Source of the DNA: Echiichthys vipera
Taxonomy: Eukaryota > Chordata > Actinopteri > Perciformes > Trachinidae
Length of the DNA: 64,000 nt
NCBI GenBank assembly: GCA_963691815.1
Contig: OY829663.1
Span: 5,232,023-5,296,022, forward strand
Direction of reading: 5' to 3'
The position numbers and the translations under genes were made by a program. Positions 25,541 to 37,300 of the stretch are shown here, one piece after another (within the stretch, counting starts at the first letter, position 1; every line of letters begins with the position of its first letter). The notes under the pieces are model-generated. The model did not search any database. It saw only the letters and a list, made by a program, of their open reading frames with translations, and was not told where the DNA came from.

Positions 25541-26407
25541 TACTTCTATATTACAATATGCTATGTGGATTTTAACCGTGTCGCCCTAGTTACTTTTTAC
25601 ATTACAAAAAACATGATATGCTTATATGATATCGTGCACAATGTACACAATAGTATACAAAGTATTTTAAAACGGCTCCAAATTGGCAAACATTAAATTA
25701 TCTTATATAATATTCTCTAAATTTGAAAGAAGTCTTGCACTTTTAATTAAGTAACATTTTAAATTCAGGACTTTTAAATGAAACAGACACCTTATTTCTT
25801 ATTTCACTTAATAAAAGCATCAGAGGGCTTCTTCCACTGCTGCAGATGGATTCCCGGATGGTAACTCACGTCGAAAAAAAACCTTCAGGGGGTTGTGACC
25901 CACGTCACGTTCAGTGTTCATGTCGTCGACCCATTCATAAAGATATAACAGAGGCACAGAATACACGCCCCTGTACTGTACAGCACCCTGGTGTCAGTCA
26001 GTGCAGTGACACACTGGTACTCATTCATTCATTGAGTCCTTCTTTTCTTTCAATGTGCAGATGTTCTTTTGTAAGTCATGGCTCTGCTAACCCACCGTGT
26101 CATTTCCATCTAATATCAAATTGATCCTAAACCAAGAAGCCTCCTTTTAAACTCCAGCGTCTGAACTGTTGCTGCAACATTATTGTTATAATCTGGAAAA
26201 TGACGAAACTGGGAGCATCTAAATCGCACCTTCATATCTAAACCATGTCCGAGGACTCACCTGGAGCTTTGTTTGCACTATTATGTTAATTGTTTTGATA
26301 TTTTATTGTCTTTTTGACCTTTGGCATCATAAATTCCAAATAAAGTTACAAAGTTTAGATATAACACAGCTTATGGATAGGGGTTTCTGTTTTCTACTTT
26401 TATGTCA

Positions 26408-27180
26408 TCAGTTATCAGAATCAGAAAACCTTTAATGTCCCGCAGACGGGGAAATTTGTTTGTCACAGCAGCAACAGAGTATGACAAAATAAGGAAGAAA
26501 ATAGCAAAAATAAGCAATAAAGTTCAATTTAAAAAGGGAAGAAATAGAAATAGACATATGTACATGTTCACATGGTATAGTGCAGTTGTTCTTGTTTTGT
26601 TTATTTTGTAATTACGTAGTATTGAGTAAATAAATATGAGTAATTATGACCAAATAGTGCAAATGCAGAAGTGACCTTGGTACAGGCATATTGCACAGTG
26701 CAGGGTACAGGATGAGGTCAATTATATTTTATATATATTATATATTATAAGTTAACTTGTGAGTTAACGCAGAACGCAGTCGTGCGTAGAAATAAATACA
26801 TTTGTTTGTTAAAAATCTGTCTTTTTAGTCAATGTTTGACGGCTAAAGTGGAGTTTTTGTGCAGCCTGGAATAAAACAGGTTAATCATTGAAGTTTGATT
26901 TTTATCTGCACTTTTATATCATGTCATCACATTTTTATTGCCGCCTGTAGAATAAAGGCATCGACTGTGATGGGAACTGTTAGAGATTAAGATTAACTTT
27001 ATCATCCCAAATTGGTTTTGGTCCCCTCGCCCACGCTGCAGCCGTTAAAAGGCACCACATGAACAACATTATACGAATACAGTACAGCAAATATGTAAAT
27101 GACCCCAATGGTCTGTAGAGCACAACACAGTGCCATGTATATATGTATATAGACATTTCAAATAAATACATATTAGTGCT
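26408..27180 (-). mobile_element. Two LINE 3'UTR-like fragments
   Basis: At 26408-26720 the plus strand reads cagaatcagaaaaccttta and cagacggggaaatttg; at 26975-27180 it reads agattaagattaactttatc and catcccaaattgg. Both are minus-oriented 3' ends of non-LTR elements, in which 'caatttggggatgataaag' precedes the tail. The 250 bases between them hold nothing recognised. Confidence 0.5.
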
Positions 27181-27184
27181 GAAC

Positions 27185-27390
27185 ATGAAATCCAGATATT
27201 TATTTTATTTAAATGTTTTAAATGTCAGCAACTAACTGATAGTAAATATGATGTTTATTTAGCTATTTATTTAATTTTTATTTCTAATGGTCAGCAATTG
27301 ACTGTTACCAAACATATTTATTCAGCTATTTAATATTTATATTAATAATTTATTTAAATGGTCAAAAATCGACTGATACTAAACTGCTGA
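27185..27390. repeat. AT-rich minisatellite, same family as 10270-10870
   Basis: Contains aaatgtcagcaactaactga, tttatttagctatttattta and aaatggtcaaaaatcgactg, in the same orientation and order as the 10 kb array. Confidence 0.65.
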
Positions 27391-27691
27391 TGCAACAAGT
27401 GTCAAGTGTCAAGTCATTCCTTCTCCTTTCTAACAGACAGGTGCTTTAAAATATACATATAGCATGAGCCCAGACATGTAATCTCTTAGTTGTATTGCTT
27501 TTCTTTCATTTTATTTGTGCAGAACCTCGGTGCTGTCCTTTAGTAAGTAAAGACAAACCAAAAAGCTGTGAATAGAGACTTCATATACTGGCATCTCTTT
27601 CTCCTATCTGAGTCTTTGTCAATGGCAGCCATTCAGTTCATCACAGGCTCTGTTCTGTGTCACCACGGCCTGCTGTGTATCTGTCACAGAC

Positions 27692-27693
<2 letters not shown>

Positions 27694-27739
<46 letters not shown>

Positions 27740-27796
27740 ACATACACGCTCGCACACGCACGCACACGCAGGCACGCACGCACGCACACACACACC
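27694..27796. repeat. (CA)n microsatellite with CG-containing variant units
   Basis: Pure CA to about 27734, then cacgca/ggcacg variants to 27796. Confidence 0.93.
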
Positions 27797-28372
27797 TCGT
27801 CTGCTCTGACACCAAAGCGTTTACTAAATAACAGCTTCATCCTCTCCGCAAACAAACACTCAACCCAGTGATTTGACGTTACCTCACCACAACTGAGGTC
27901 ATGTTTACTCATTCCACCGCGGCCCTCTGCAATGAGAGCCAGTGTGGGTGAATCAGTAAGCTCCCTCCCTGCCCGCCTGCAGCATGCTGAGTCAGCTGAA
28001 CGAGACTTTTCCATTACAATGACAGGGACAACGACGAGCCTCATGTAGCGTGAATTAATACAATAACCAGAATGATTACGCTGACTGGGCTTAATCTTCT
28101 CTGTTCTCCTGACCTTGTTTACCAGGTCACACACAGACCGAAGTATATTGTTCATGCTTTATGGTGTGCACTGAAAAACCATAAAGGCAACAAGTCCTCG
28201 AGGCCCGAGCCAAGTCCCCTTGTCTTTCGCGGGGTAAGCCCAGAAGCTAGCGGCCCAGACTCTAGCCGGGTCTGTTCGACCTTCCTGGAAGGTTTTCATT
28301 GCCAGTGCCGCTGTGCACAAGATTCACGTATGTACAGGAGATCAAAATTAGAGAACAAATTATAAATACTTT

Positions 28373-28776
28373 CATGACCGAAAGAACGAGGTCGCGGGTA
28401 CAAGCGGCCGAAATGTGTTTCCTCAGGAGGGGGGCTGGAGTCTCCCTTAGAGAGAGGGGGAGAAGTTCAGCATCCGTGAGGAACTCGGAGTAGAGCCGCT
28501 GCTCCTTTGCGTTAAAAGGAGCCAGTTGAGGTGGTTCAGGATCATCTAGTAAGGATGAACCCTGGGCGCCTCCCTAGGGAGGTGTTCCAGGCACGTCCAG
28601 CTGGGAGGAGGCCTCGGGGAAGACCCAGGACCAGGTGGAGAGATTAGATCTCCACACTGGCCTGGGAACGCCTCAGGATCCCCCAGTTAGAGCTGGTTAA
28701 TGTGGCCCGGGAAAGGGAAGTTTGCCCCGCGACCCGACCCCGGATAAGAGGCTGAAGATGAGATGAGATGAGATCC
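28373..28776 (+). mobile_element. LINE 3' fragment (RTE/Rex3-like), second copy
   Basis: Plus-oriented copy of the element at 991-1427: accgaaagaacgaggtcgcg at the 5' end, ggagccagttgaggtggttc in the middle, and a 3' end gcgacccgaccccggataag followed by agatgagatgagatgag. The reading frame is broken. It is truncated 5' at essentially the same base as the first copy. Confidence 0.65.
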
Positions 28777-31700
28777 ACTGTGGCTATACCACTGCTGTAC
28801 TAGCATGTTTTTTCTAAATAACAAAGGCACTTCAACAAAAACCATTAATTTGTGCAAAAACACAGTGAGCAAAATTAGAGACCTGTAACAACTGTGTCAG
28901 CAGAGAAGATTTCAACAATGTGTTCTTAGGGCTGTAGGATCCAAAAACGAACAGGAAGTGAAGAGGCCACAGCTTTGAATGACTTCAGCACATCTGCGCC
29001 CACAGGACATCACCAGTTTCTCACACTGCTCTGGTTTGATCTGGGTCCATTCAGTAACTGTAGTGGGTTTCTTAGACATTATGGATTTTCCAGAGATTCT
29101 CTACGGGGTTTAGATCTAAAGCTCTATTAATAATTTGTTCTCTGATTTTGATCTCCAGTGTAAATGTGTATGTGGTCGAACATTAATGGACATTTGCACT
29201 GTATTACTATAATTATGATGCACACAGCTCTGCGGGCTCCAGGTGGAGAGTAATGTCCGCGCCGTCCGTTTGCTTTTGATCAAGATCATAGGTGGAGTCT
29301 CGCCGTGTTTGCTTTGCCACAATAAACCATCTGCACAGCGTCAGGACAACCTTCCATTTCACATTACAACCCGTGGTCAAACATTAACGGACAGACGGGA
29401 GGGAGCACAGGCTGAAATACACACAGAACAACAGACAGTGCAGATCAGAGAAATCACCTAAAAGGACTTGTGAGTTAAGCAACAGGAAGTTCTCTGCCTT
29501 TAAAACCATTCATCAGTGTAGCAACTATTTCAAATGAAAGAAACCGGACTGCTTCGTGGAAATAAGTCGTCACCCATCACATGAAATCTGCCGATCAACT
29601 CTGAGTTTGCAGCATTTGGAGAAATGCCAAAGCAAACTATTCAGGACAAGTTGAAATTGGCGACAGATTGATGAGGTTGCTACTTGATTTATGTCCGTCA
29701 CATGATTCCCTGGAACAACGATAACAACACCAACCATAAACGTCTTGTGTACTAACTCACTGCCAAAGTTTTGCACTAACACCAGCATATCGACAATGTA
29801 TCAGATTTGCAGCACTTGTATGAGCCAAACCAGGATGTGATTTTGACCGTTTGTTTAGCTTCAAGTACATTTTCTCTAGTTATTTTCTCTTAGATCTTCT
29901 CGGTCTTCACCCTTTAAATCTGCAGAACGCCAAAGAAGTTCAAAGTTTATTATACATCCATAAATCCTGCATATCACAGCCCCTTCATATCACACCTGCC
30001 TTCCTCTTTAACCAAATCCGCAAAACACAATATCCAAGTACCCTGACAGATGTAGGCGACTGATCTATGACTTTAACTGGACCAGAGTTATTTATGCCTT
30101 AAGACTAATGATTAGCCAGAACTACACGTGTTTCTGCTGATCTGACCATTTCATGAACAACGCTGACATTTTGTTTCCGTGCAAAAACTGCAAGCGTACA
30201 AATATTAATGATTGAAGATCAGGAGCAAAGATAAGCTGAGGAATAGGAGGGAAAAAGTGATGTCACATCGCAGACGGAGGATGTGGTAAAAAGACAGCTG
30301 AACAAACAGATAAAAGGCATTTGGATATTCTCCGGCCGGTTGTGACGCGTCAATGATTATTTGTATTTACTGATAACAGGGTCGTATAAAAACTCAAGGT
30401 AAACGTCTTTGAATGGTTTGTTTGGTCTGACGTGAAGATAACCCTTTCTCACTCCCCACTCCTCAAATATACAGATTCTGCAGTGGCCTCAGCATCTCAT
30501 ATATATCTTTATATTAAATTACATTTAATTAAGTAGGTCTCTGATTTGTTTATGATTCACAGAGACGCAACAATTCCCCTAATGAGTAAACTGCAAACTG
30601 CACAAGTAGCTCGGACGCAGCGGCGAGGAAAACCTTCGTTTTAATGGGCGGGAACATCGGAACAGACGCAGCTCTACGGCCGTCTGTCTGTCTTGACTGG
30701 TTAGCGTCTGTACGGCTGCGGTCACTGTATCGATACTTTTGACATCCTTCATAGAAATGAATGGAAATCAATGATTGCTTGAAAGGAGTGTACATGTAAC
30801 ATGTATACTAACGATACATCGATCTGGATCGATTCACTGATCGAATATCATCGATGCAAAGTGAGGATATCGATACTGTGAGTGACATTTACCAGCTGCG
30901 TGTTTGTTGTATTGTTTAAGATTTGGTGCGACCACCTTCCTGTAGATTTAGACCTCTGTGAACTTTGGTTGTCTTCCTTCTGTACACATCTGACAAATAA
31001 CAGCAAGAGGAAATTTATGGTTACGCGTTCTTCTGAGTAAATAAACGAGCGAACGGCGGGGAAACACGGTTGTTTTATCGTTGATGATACCGATATAAAG
31101 GATTAAAAACGAGCACAATCTTCAGGTCGACTCAACGCGTAAAACAATCTCACGTCGTCTCTAGAATGAGGTTACTCAAAGATCTAAGTCAGGATAAAGA
31201 TAAGAGCTCTGCAGACTTAAAGAAACCCACTACAGGTGCATATCATCTCGAAGATGCGCCTTTATTTTGAAATTCCCATTTTAGATTCATACATGTTGTT
31301 TTTCATTTAGCTTGAATTGAGCTAATTGACCTCAAATTGTCATATTAGCCCATATTTGTGTTGCTTTTTGTAGCTGATCGAAGTAAAATCATATCTGAAA
31401 TCACAAAGAATCGATATAATATTGCGGTTACACTTAAGATGCACAGTGAAAGGGCTGAAACTAGTTAAATAAACGCTTTAAAGTCTTTTTCCCAGTAAAT
31501 GCACAGGATTTCATGAGTAAACCCAAGTTGTCAGTGAGTTGCAGTAACTCAGCTGCAGACAAACGTCCAGAGTCCTTTCATGGATCAGCAAGTGAAAGTA
31601 AAAACGGAGTCGACTTGAATGAACTTCAAACTAACGTAACCGGTAAAATATGTAATATCACATCCGTCAAAAGCACAGCCAGCCTTCAGTGTCAGACTCA

Positions 31701-31964
31701 GGGTGTCACTAGTTGCATGCCAAAGGAAATAAATCAATAAATAGGATATTAAAAATATTAAAAAAGCCCCATTTTCGACAGTTTTTCCTCATTTTCCCGC
31801 AGAGAAAAAAAACAACTTTCATTCAGGAACTTTTAGGAAACAAAAAACACACCAACAGTGTTTGGGTTTCTCCCCCTTAACAAACCAGAACCAGCGGATG
31901 AATCCGCACATTCATAATGGAAAAGTGGGGTTTCGAGCAGCAGCAGGGGAAGGAAGCGTCTTAC
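28777..31964. other. Non-coding stretch, nothing recognised except one short repeat
   Basis: No supported gene. About 30800-30880 has the phrase tcgatgcaaagtgaggatat and several ATCGAT-containing words that I associate with an interspersed fish repeat. The remainder shows no tandem structure or exon signature. Confidence 0.35.
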
Positions 31965-32000
31965 CTGCTCCTCGCGGTCACCTGTGGCGGAAGAAGCCAT
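31965..32000 (-). CDS. Probable first coding exon, possibly ank3 alternative start
   Basis: On the minus strand an ATG at 32000-31998, with A at -3 (AACATGG context), opens 12 codons reading MASSATGDREEQ. It is followed by a consensus donor, CAG|GTAAGA, at 31965/31964 in phase 0. The roughly 280 bases upstream in sense (32001-32280) are markedly GC-richer than the surrounding AT-rich DNA, like a promoter-proximal 5'UTR. The phase matches that of the exon at 15930-15995. One ankyrin-3 isoform in mammals, as I recall, starts MASSAS, so an alternative ank3 first exon is plausible. Twelve residues cannot establish this, and another minus-strand gene running left is equally possible. Confidence 0.4.
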
Positions 32001-32514
32001 GTTGAAGACGGTTCCCAGGTGAAGTTTGAATCACAGCAGGAGTCGATCTCGATTAATCCTCTCACCGACCGTGGAGTAGTTCAAAGTCACGGGAGGAGGT
32101 GGCATCTGAGTGCAGCTGCGCTCTCTGGCTCACTGAGGGGTCTCCAGGGGTCCAGGAACAGCCGCTGATACAGTCGGTGTGTCCCGGGGGAAACTCCAGG
32201 TGAAGCGGATCAGGATCCAGCTGCAGCCCCGGAGAGACTGTGTGAGAAACCGGCGAGGAGAGTCACCACAGGGGGGCAGCATCTCCCGCCTCTCCGGTCA
32301 AATCTGAACATCCACTCTGAATGAATAACATCAGTGAGAGCATTTCAAATGTTCCTCAAACTACAAGGTGTAAACGTCGGCTCCTCATTCTGCAGAGATT
32401 AATGTAGATTATATTATTGGATTATAATTATTGGTGCATTAATGCGTTCATCACTATAGTTATGGATGGAATACTGAACATCAGGGGCACATAAGGCTGA
32501 AATAAACAACACAA

Positions 32515-32880
32515 AATCATCACAGAGACGCTAAATGACTAAAAATACACACGAAACGACCACATAGACAAAAATTACAACACGAAATGATTAAAAATAA
32601 ATGCAAATGGCCACAGAGAGAAACAACATGATGACATAGAATCGTAAAATGTCTCAAAATAGATGCAATACCACAACAAAAAGATGCAAAATGACTAAAA
32701 ATAGATGCAAAACCAACACAAAAAAATGCATCATTTCTAAAAATAGATGCAAAACCACCACAAAAAGATGTAAAATGTCTAAAAATAGATGCAAAATAAA
32801 TTACCACATAGAACACGTCTAAAAATAAGTGCACAGTGACCACAAAGAGAAACAAAATAACTACAAAATGACTCAAAGTC
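32515..32880. repeat. Minisatellite aaaatagatgcaaaaccaccac
   Basis: Units of about 38-45 bp built from aaatgactaaaaatagatgc and aaaaccaccacaaaaagatg recur about eight times. The right side is followed by a GC-rich phrase, gtgcccaggggcccg (32943-32957). The same array family plus a similar GC-rich header is found at 46260-46700. Confidence 0.75.
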
Positions 32881-32989
32881 GACTCTTTGAATGTGGGTGT
32901 CTTGTTTCTACGTAGACAGAGTGGGGGGCCTCTGACATGTCCGTGCCCAGGGGCCCGTTGTCTCTGCATACGTCCATGAAAACTTATTT

Positions 32990-33110
32990 CCATTTTATGC
33001 AACTTTATGCTTCTACTATTGTGCTTTTTACTCCGGTGTATTTGTCCGACAGCTTTAGTTACTTTTCAGATTACAAGTTTGTTGTTAAGGACATATACGG
33101 TTCGTCACTG
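32990..33110. repeat. Dispersed repeat (acagctttagttacttt)
   Basis: The phrases ctttttactccggtgtattt, gacagctttagttactttt and cagattacaag match the repeat seen at 48585-48740 and 49600-49770. It is a common fish interspersed sequence. Confidence 0.5.
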
Positions 33111-34299
33111 GACAGCCACGCTACAAACATGATCTTATAGAAGAAGGAGCACTGCTGTAGATTAAACGACCCAACAGGACATAAAGGAGTGAAAACGAGC
33201 ACAACCTTCAGCATCTACAGCAGGATACTGCATCATACACATTAATGCAGCAGGGATATTATTACAGAAACAACATAAGAAAACACTGATGGGGAACATT
33301 TGAATGCATAATGAGTAGTTTTACTTTTGCAGATAATGTTTTCATACGATTCTGAATCAGTGTTAAACTCATGTTTCAGCCTTTAATGGCCTCTAAAATG
33401 ACACTTTCTGCACCGTTTTCATTTACAGTGCTGCTGTGTTTGTGTTGTGACACACGAGGGCAGTGTGGACACACAAAAAAAGCAGAAATGTTTTGTTGTG
33501 GAAGGACTCGTGACCCTGACACAAAGTCCTGTTCTGCATGTATGCACGTGTCTACAGCCATGGAAGAAGTAGAAAGTAGCAACATCACAATGTATTGTTA
33601 TTGTTAAAAGCAAAATCTTACTTCAGTATTCATTATGTGAAATGGCTCATTTCAGAATGATATATTATTGGATTATAATTAGTGATGCAGTAATGAGTTG
33701 GCTGGGACAGGACCAGGACGGGACTGGACCTTAAAAGTCAGGATCTCTCAGCCTCTGCTTTTTCATTTTGACCATATGAAGCATCTATCCAGTCGGTGTG
33801 TTGCCTACGTGGGCAGCAGCACAATCTACTGTAGTCACCTTTATCAGATACATTTAAACAGAAATAGATTTTTTTTAGGTGGTTAAAATACTTGCTAGCT
33901 GCTGCCCCCATCCACAGCCGCACATTTCTCAGCTTGCGTGTGACTTTAAAATGACCCAACTGTCCTTTAATAACACTTTATGACACCATCAGTGAAGCAG
34001 ACAAAGGATTTTGTGGAGCAGAACTGACACTTCCAGCTCTAAACTGGGGTTTCAGAGTTTGGGACTGTGGAAGGATGATTCACTCAGGCTGCAGCCAACG
34101 AGTCTGTCCAGCTCACCCCCGGGCTGCATTTGTTCTGCACCCAGATGACTTTAACAGTCTCTGTCTCAGGTGACTCGGGCCTCTGAAGCCAAACATGCAG
34201 CAGAAACTCAGTGTTTTGGATGTTTAGAAAGGCTTTTGCTGCACAAGAGCTACAACAAATCAAAAGAGGTACAACCAAAGAAGGAGGTGGTGAATTCAT
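33111..34299. other. Region 3' of acsl5
   Basis: This region should hold the acsl5 3'UTR on the minus strand. An ATTAAA-type signal is readable in minus sense at about 33966-33971 (plus tttaat). No independent gene is supported. Short open frames on both strands show no family motifs. Confidence 0.3.
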
Positions 34300-34304
34300 T
34301 TATT
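34299..34304 (-). promoter_or_regulatory. AATAAA hexamer overlapping the acsl5 stop codon
   Basis: The minus strand reads CTCCAATAAATG, so the TAA stop sits inside AATAAA. If used, the 3'UTR would be only some 15-25 bases. Downstream alternatives exist, so use is uncertain. Confidence 0.3.
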
Positions 34305-37300
34305 GGAGGCCAGCGTACAGTTTGTCGATCTGCGGCTGGAAGAGAGTTTTGAGCTCGGCCCTCTTGGCCTTCAGAGTTGGCGTTAACAGACCGTTCTCGA
34401 TGGTGAACTGCTCCGGGTGGAGGTACAGGTCCTTCACCTGCATCAGGGAGGAAGAAGAGGATGAAGAGGGAAAAGTGCACATGGTTAAAAGTTGTTAAAG
34501 ACTCTGTTATATCTGGTTAGAGAGTGTCTGACATCTGCATGGTTCGTGATTTATTTAAACAAAAACTGCACATTTTAACTACTACAGGGTGAACTGATGC
34601 AGCTTTAGCATCAGAAATGTCGATGACCTCCCAAAACTTCAGTTTGTGTTTTGAATTACAATTCAAATTTTTCAGAAATTATGACTATTTGTATAAGAAA
34701 AGGAAAGAAAAGGGTGGCGTTTACTTCTTGGTCCCCGACAACACAGGAATGAATTGAAATAATAACTGCGTGTTTCTCTGATAATGGCAGAGGGTGTTAC
34801 CTGCTCGAAGGACTTGAGTCCTGCTTCTCTGCCCAGTTTGGTCATGTCTGAAAGGATGGCTTTCTTTATTTCCTGTAAACAAAAAAGGTATTCACTGTAA
34901 GAAACACTTCAATAAAAGGAAAACTAATTGCATAACAGATGTACTTATTTGAACCCACACCACAATCTTTCCCTGAACCTCACCATGTAGTTTGTTTGCC
35001 TAGACTGAAGTAACATTTTTGTTTGAATTGAAGTAAAAGATGCGAGCGCCGCCTCCTCCTCTACACACTGAACCGTTTTATAGTGAACCCAGATCATCTG
35101 TTTTCTACAACATCCAGAGAAGAGAGGCCCTCCTCCACACAGGTGTGTGAGGAGACCAGACGGAAACTTCACCGTGTTTTTGCAGAGTTCTTCGATGGAT
35201 CCGTGGCACTGCAGAGTCTTTGCTAAACCGGGCAGGACGTCAGGGTCTGGAACCACGATGGCGATCAAACAGGACTAGAGACACAGAAGTTTGTTTATCA
35301 GAGGGAGAGTGAATGTACTCACTGTATACGCACACAGACTGCAAAGATGCCGCTTTCACCTGTAGACTGTCTCCGTGCACAAATACTTGGGCCACTGGTC
35401 CACTGCGAACGTATGCGTTCTCAATCTTCTCTGGGGCGATGTACTCCCCCTGAGCCAGCTTGAAGATGTTCTTCTTGCGGTCGATAATCTTCAGAACGCC
35501 GCTCTATTAATAAGACGCAAGAAAATCAGCCCTGGAGTTGTCTGAATCCACGTTAAATCCCTTTTCTGTGAACACTGCACTTCATACAATCTGCCTAAAG
35601 ACTCGAGGGCTCCCATGCACAAACACGATGCATCTGGTTCATGAGCGCTTGTGGTCGCACTTCTTCAGTCGGTGGTGAACGTTGAACCCAAACTCATTTG
35701 CATGAAGTGGAAAAGATAAAATCCCCTGTCACGCATTGTCCTGTGTACTGGGTTCTGGTTCTTACCGGAAGCCATTTTCCGATGTCTCCGGTGTGGAGCC
35801 AGCCGTCTTCATCCAAGGCCTCTGCAGTCTTCTCTGGGTCTTTCAGGTACCCCTTGAACACATTTCTACCTTTGATACAGACCTGGAAAAGACCGAGAAG
35901 CAACGGTACAAAGTGAGACGAGTAGACTTTTAAAGCAGCCTTCATGTGTTCACGCAGAGCGAGTTTGGCTCAGTTTGTTGCTGCTCTTGATCTACTTACA
36001 CAGAACAGACAAGAAAAGCAAGCTAAACAAGGTTAACATAAACATCTGACTACCAACTACAAATATAAGCATGTATAAAATATACATTTATACACACGCA
36101 CACACACACTTGTCGTTTAATATTGATATCCAACACAAGTTCAGTTTCCATCTTCTCACCTCCCCTTCGCCGTTCGAAGAAAAGTAGTTCATTTCTTCAA
36201 CATCCACCAACTTCACAACATTACAAGGCAGCGGCACACCAACATGCCCTGTTAGTGAAAGTCAAATCAATTTCAATATTTGTAAAATAAGAGAAACATG
36301 AAGCTAATGTGATTGTAGGCCATGGTGGAAGAAGTACTTGTATCTTTTTATTAAGAACACAGCTTTGAGGAAATGCCGTGCTCCTAGTTTTTATATCAGA
36401 GTAGTAAATGTGGGAGAGGTGAGCTGCGTACCTGACGTGGCGTCCCCTGGCATGGTAAAGGTGCAGCCGGCCGTGCACTCCGTCTGACCGTACGCCTCGA
36501 AGATCTAAGAGAGTAAGAGCAGGTTACCATGACGACATGAAACCATCAATACCCGCTGGTATAAGCGTCTGTTGTGTGAACTAACACACAAAACACCCTG
36601 TACCAATCTTTGCCAACACCTCAGAGTTTACAAAAGTTCAAACATCCTCGAAGTACACGACTGCATTTAATAAGTGGGTCAACATCTTTATTATTAGTGA
36701 CAAAGGATAAATGTGCATTACCTGGATAAATGTGAATTGGATGGAAATACATGTGCATTGCCTGGATATAAATGTGCACTACCTGGATAAATGTGCAGTA
36801 AATGTGCAGTACCTGGATAAATGTGCATTGCCTGGATACACGTGCATTACCTGGATACATGTGCAGTACTCGGATACATGTGCATTACCCGGATACATGT
36901 GCATTACCCGGATACATGTGCATTACCCGGATACATGTGCAGTACCTGGATACATGTGCAGTACCTGGATACATGTGCAGTACCTGGATACATGTGCAGT
37001 ACCTGGATACATGTGCAGTACCTGGATACATGTGCATTACCTGGATAAATGTGCATTACCTGGATAAATGTGCATTACCTGAGTAAATGTGCATTACCTG
37101 AGTAAATGTGCATTACCTGGCAGCCCAGAGTCGCTCTGAGGAAGTTGAGGACAGAGGGAGATATGGGCGCTGCTCCCGTCACCATGACGCGCACTCGTCC
37201 CCCCAGAGTCTCCTACAGTCCGGATTGAGCATGTTTTTACATTCAGTGACTAAAACACAATCTGCTGTTTTGTTCGAACAGAAGCGGAACTGTACCTGCA

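Noticed and set aside
27619..28155. 178-codon minus-strand frame
   Set aside because: It spans the (CA)n tract and gives a Cys-Val stretch; flanks show no domain.
32520..33002. 160-codon minus-strand frame with repeated FASIFRHF-like peptides
   Set aside because: Translation of a minisatellite; the periodicity follows the DNA unit.
36711..37086. Overlapping plus-strand open frames up to 118 codons with repeated CITWIHVHYLD-like peptides
   Set aside because: They are produced by the stop-free 19-bp minisatellite in all three frames and lie antisense in an acsl5 intron. No start context or family similarity.
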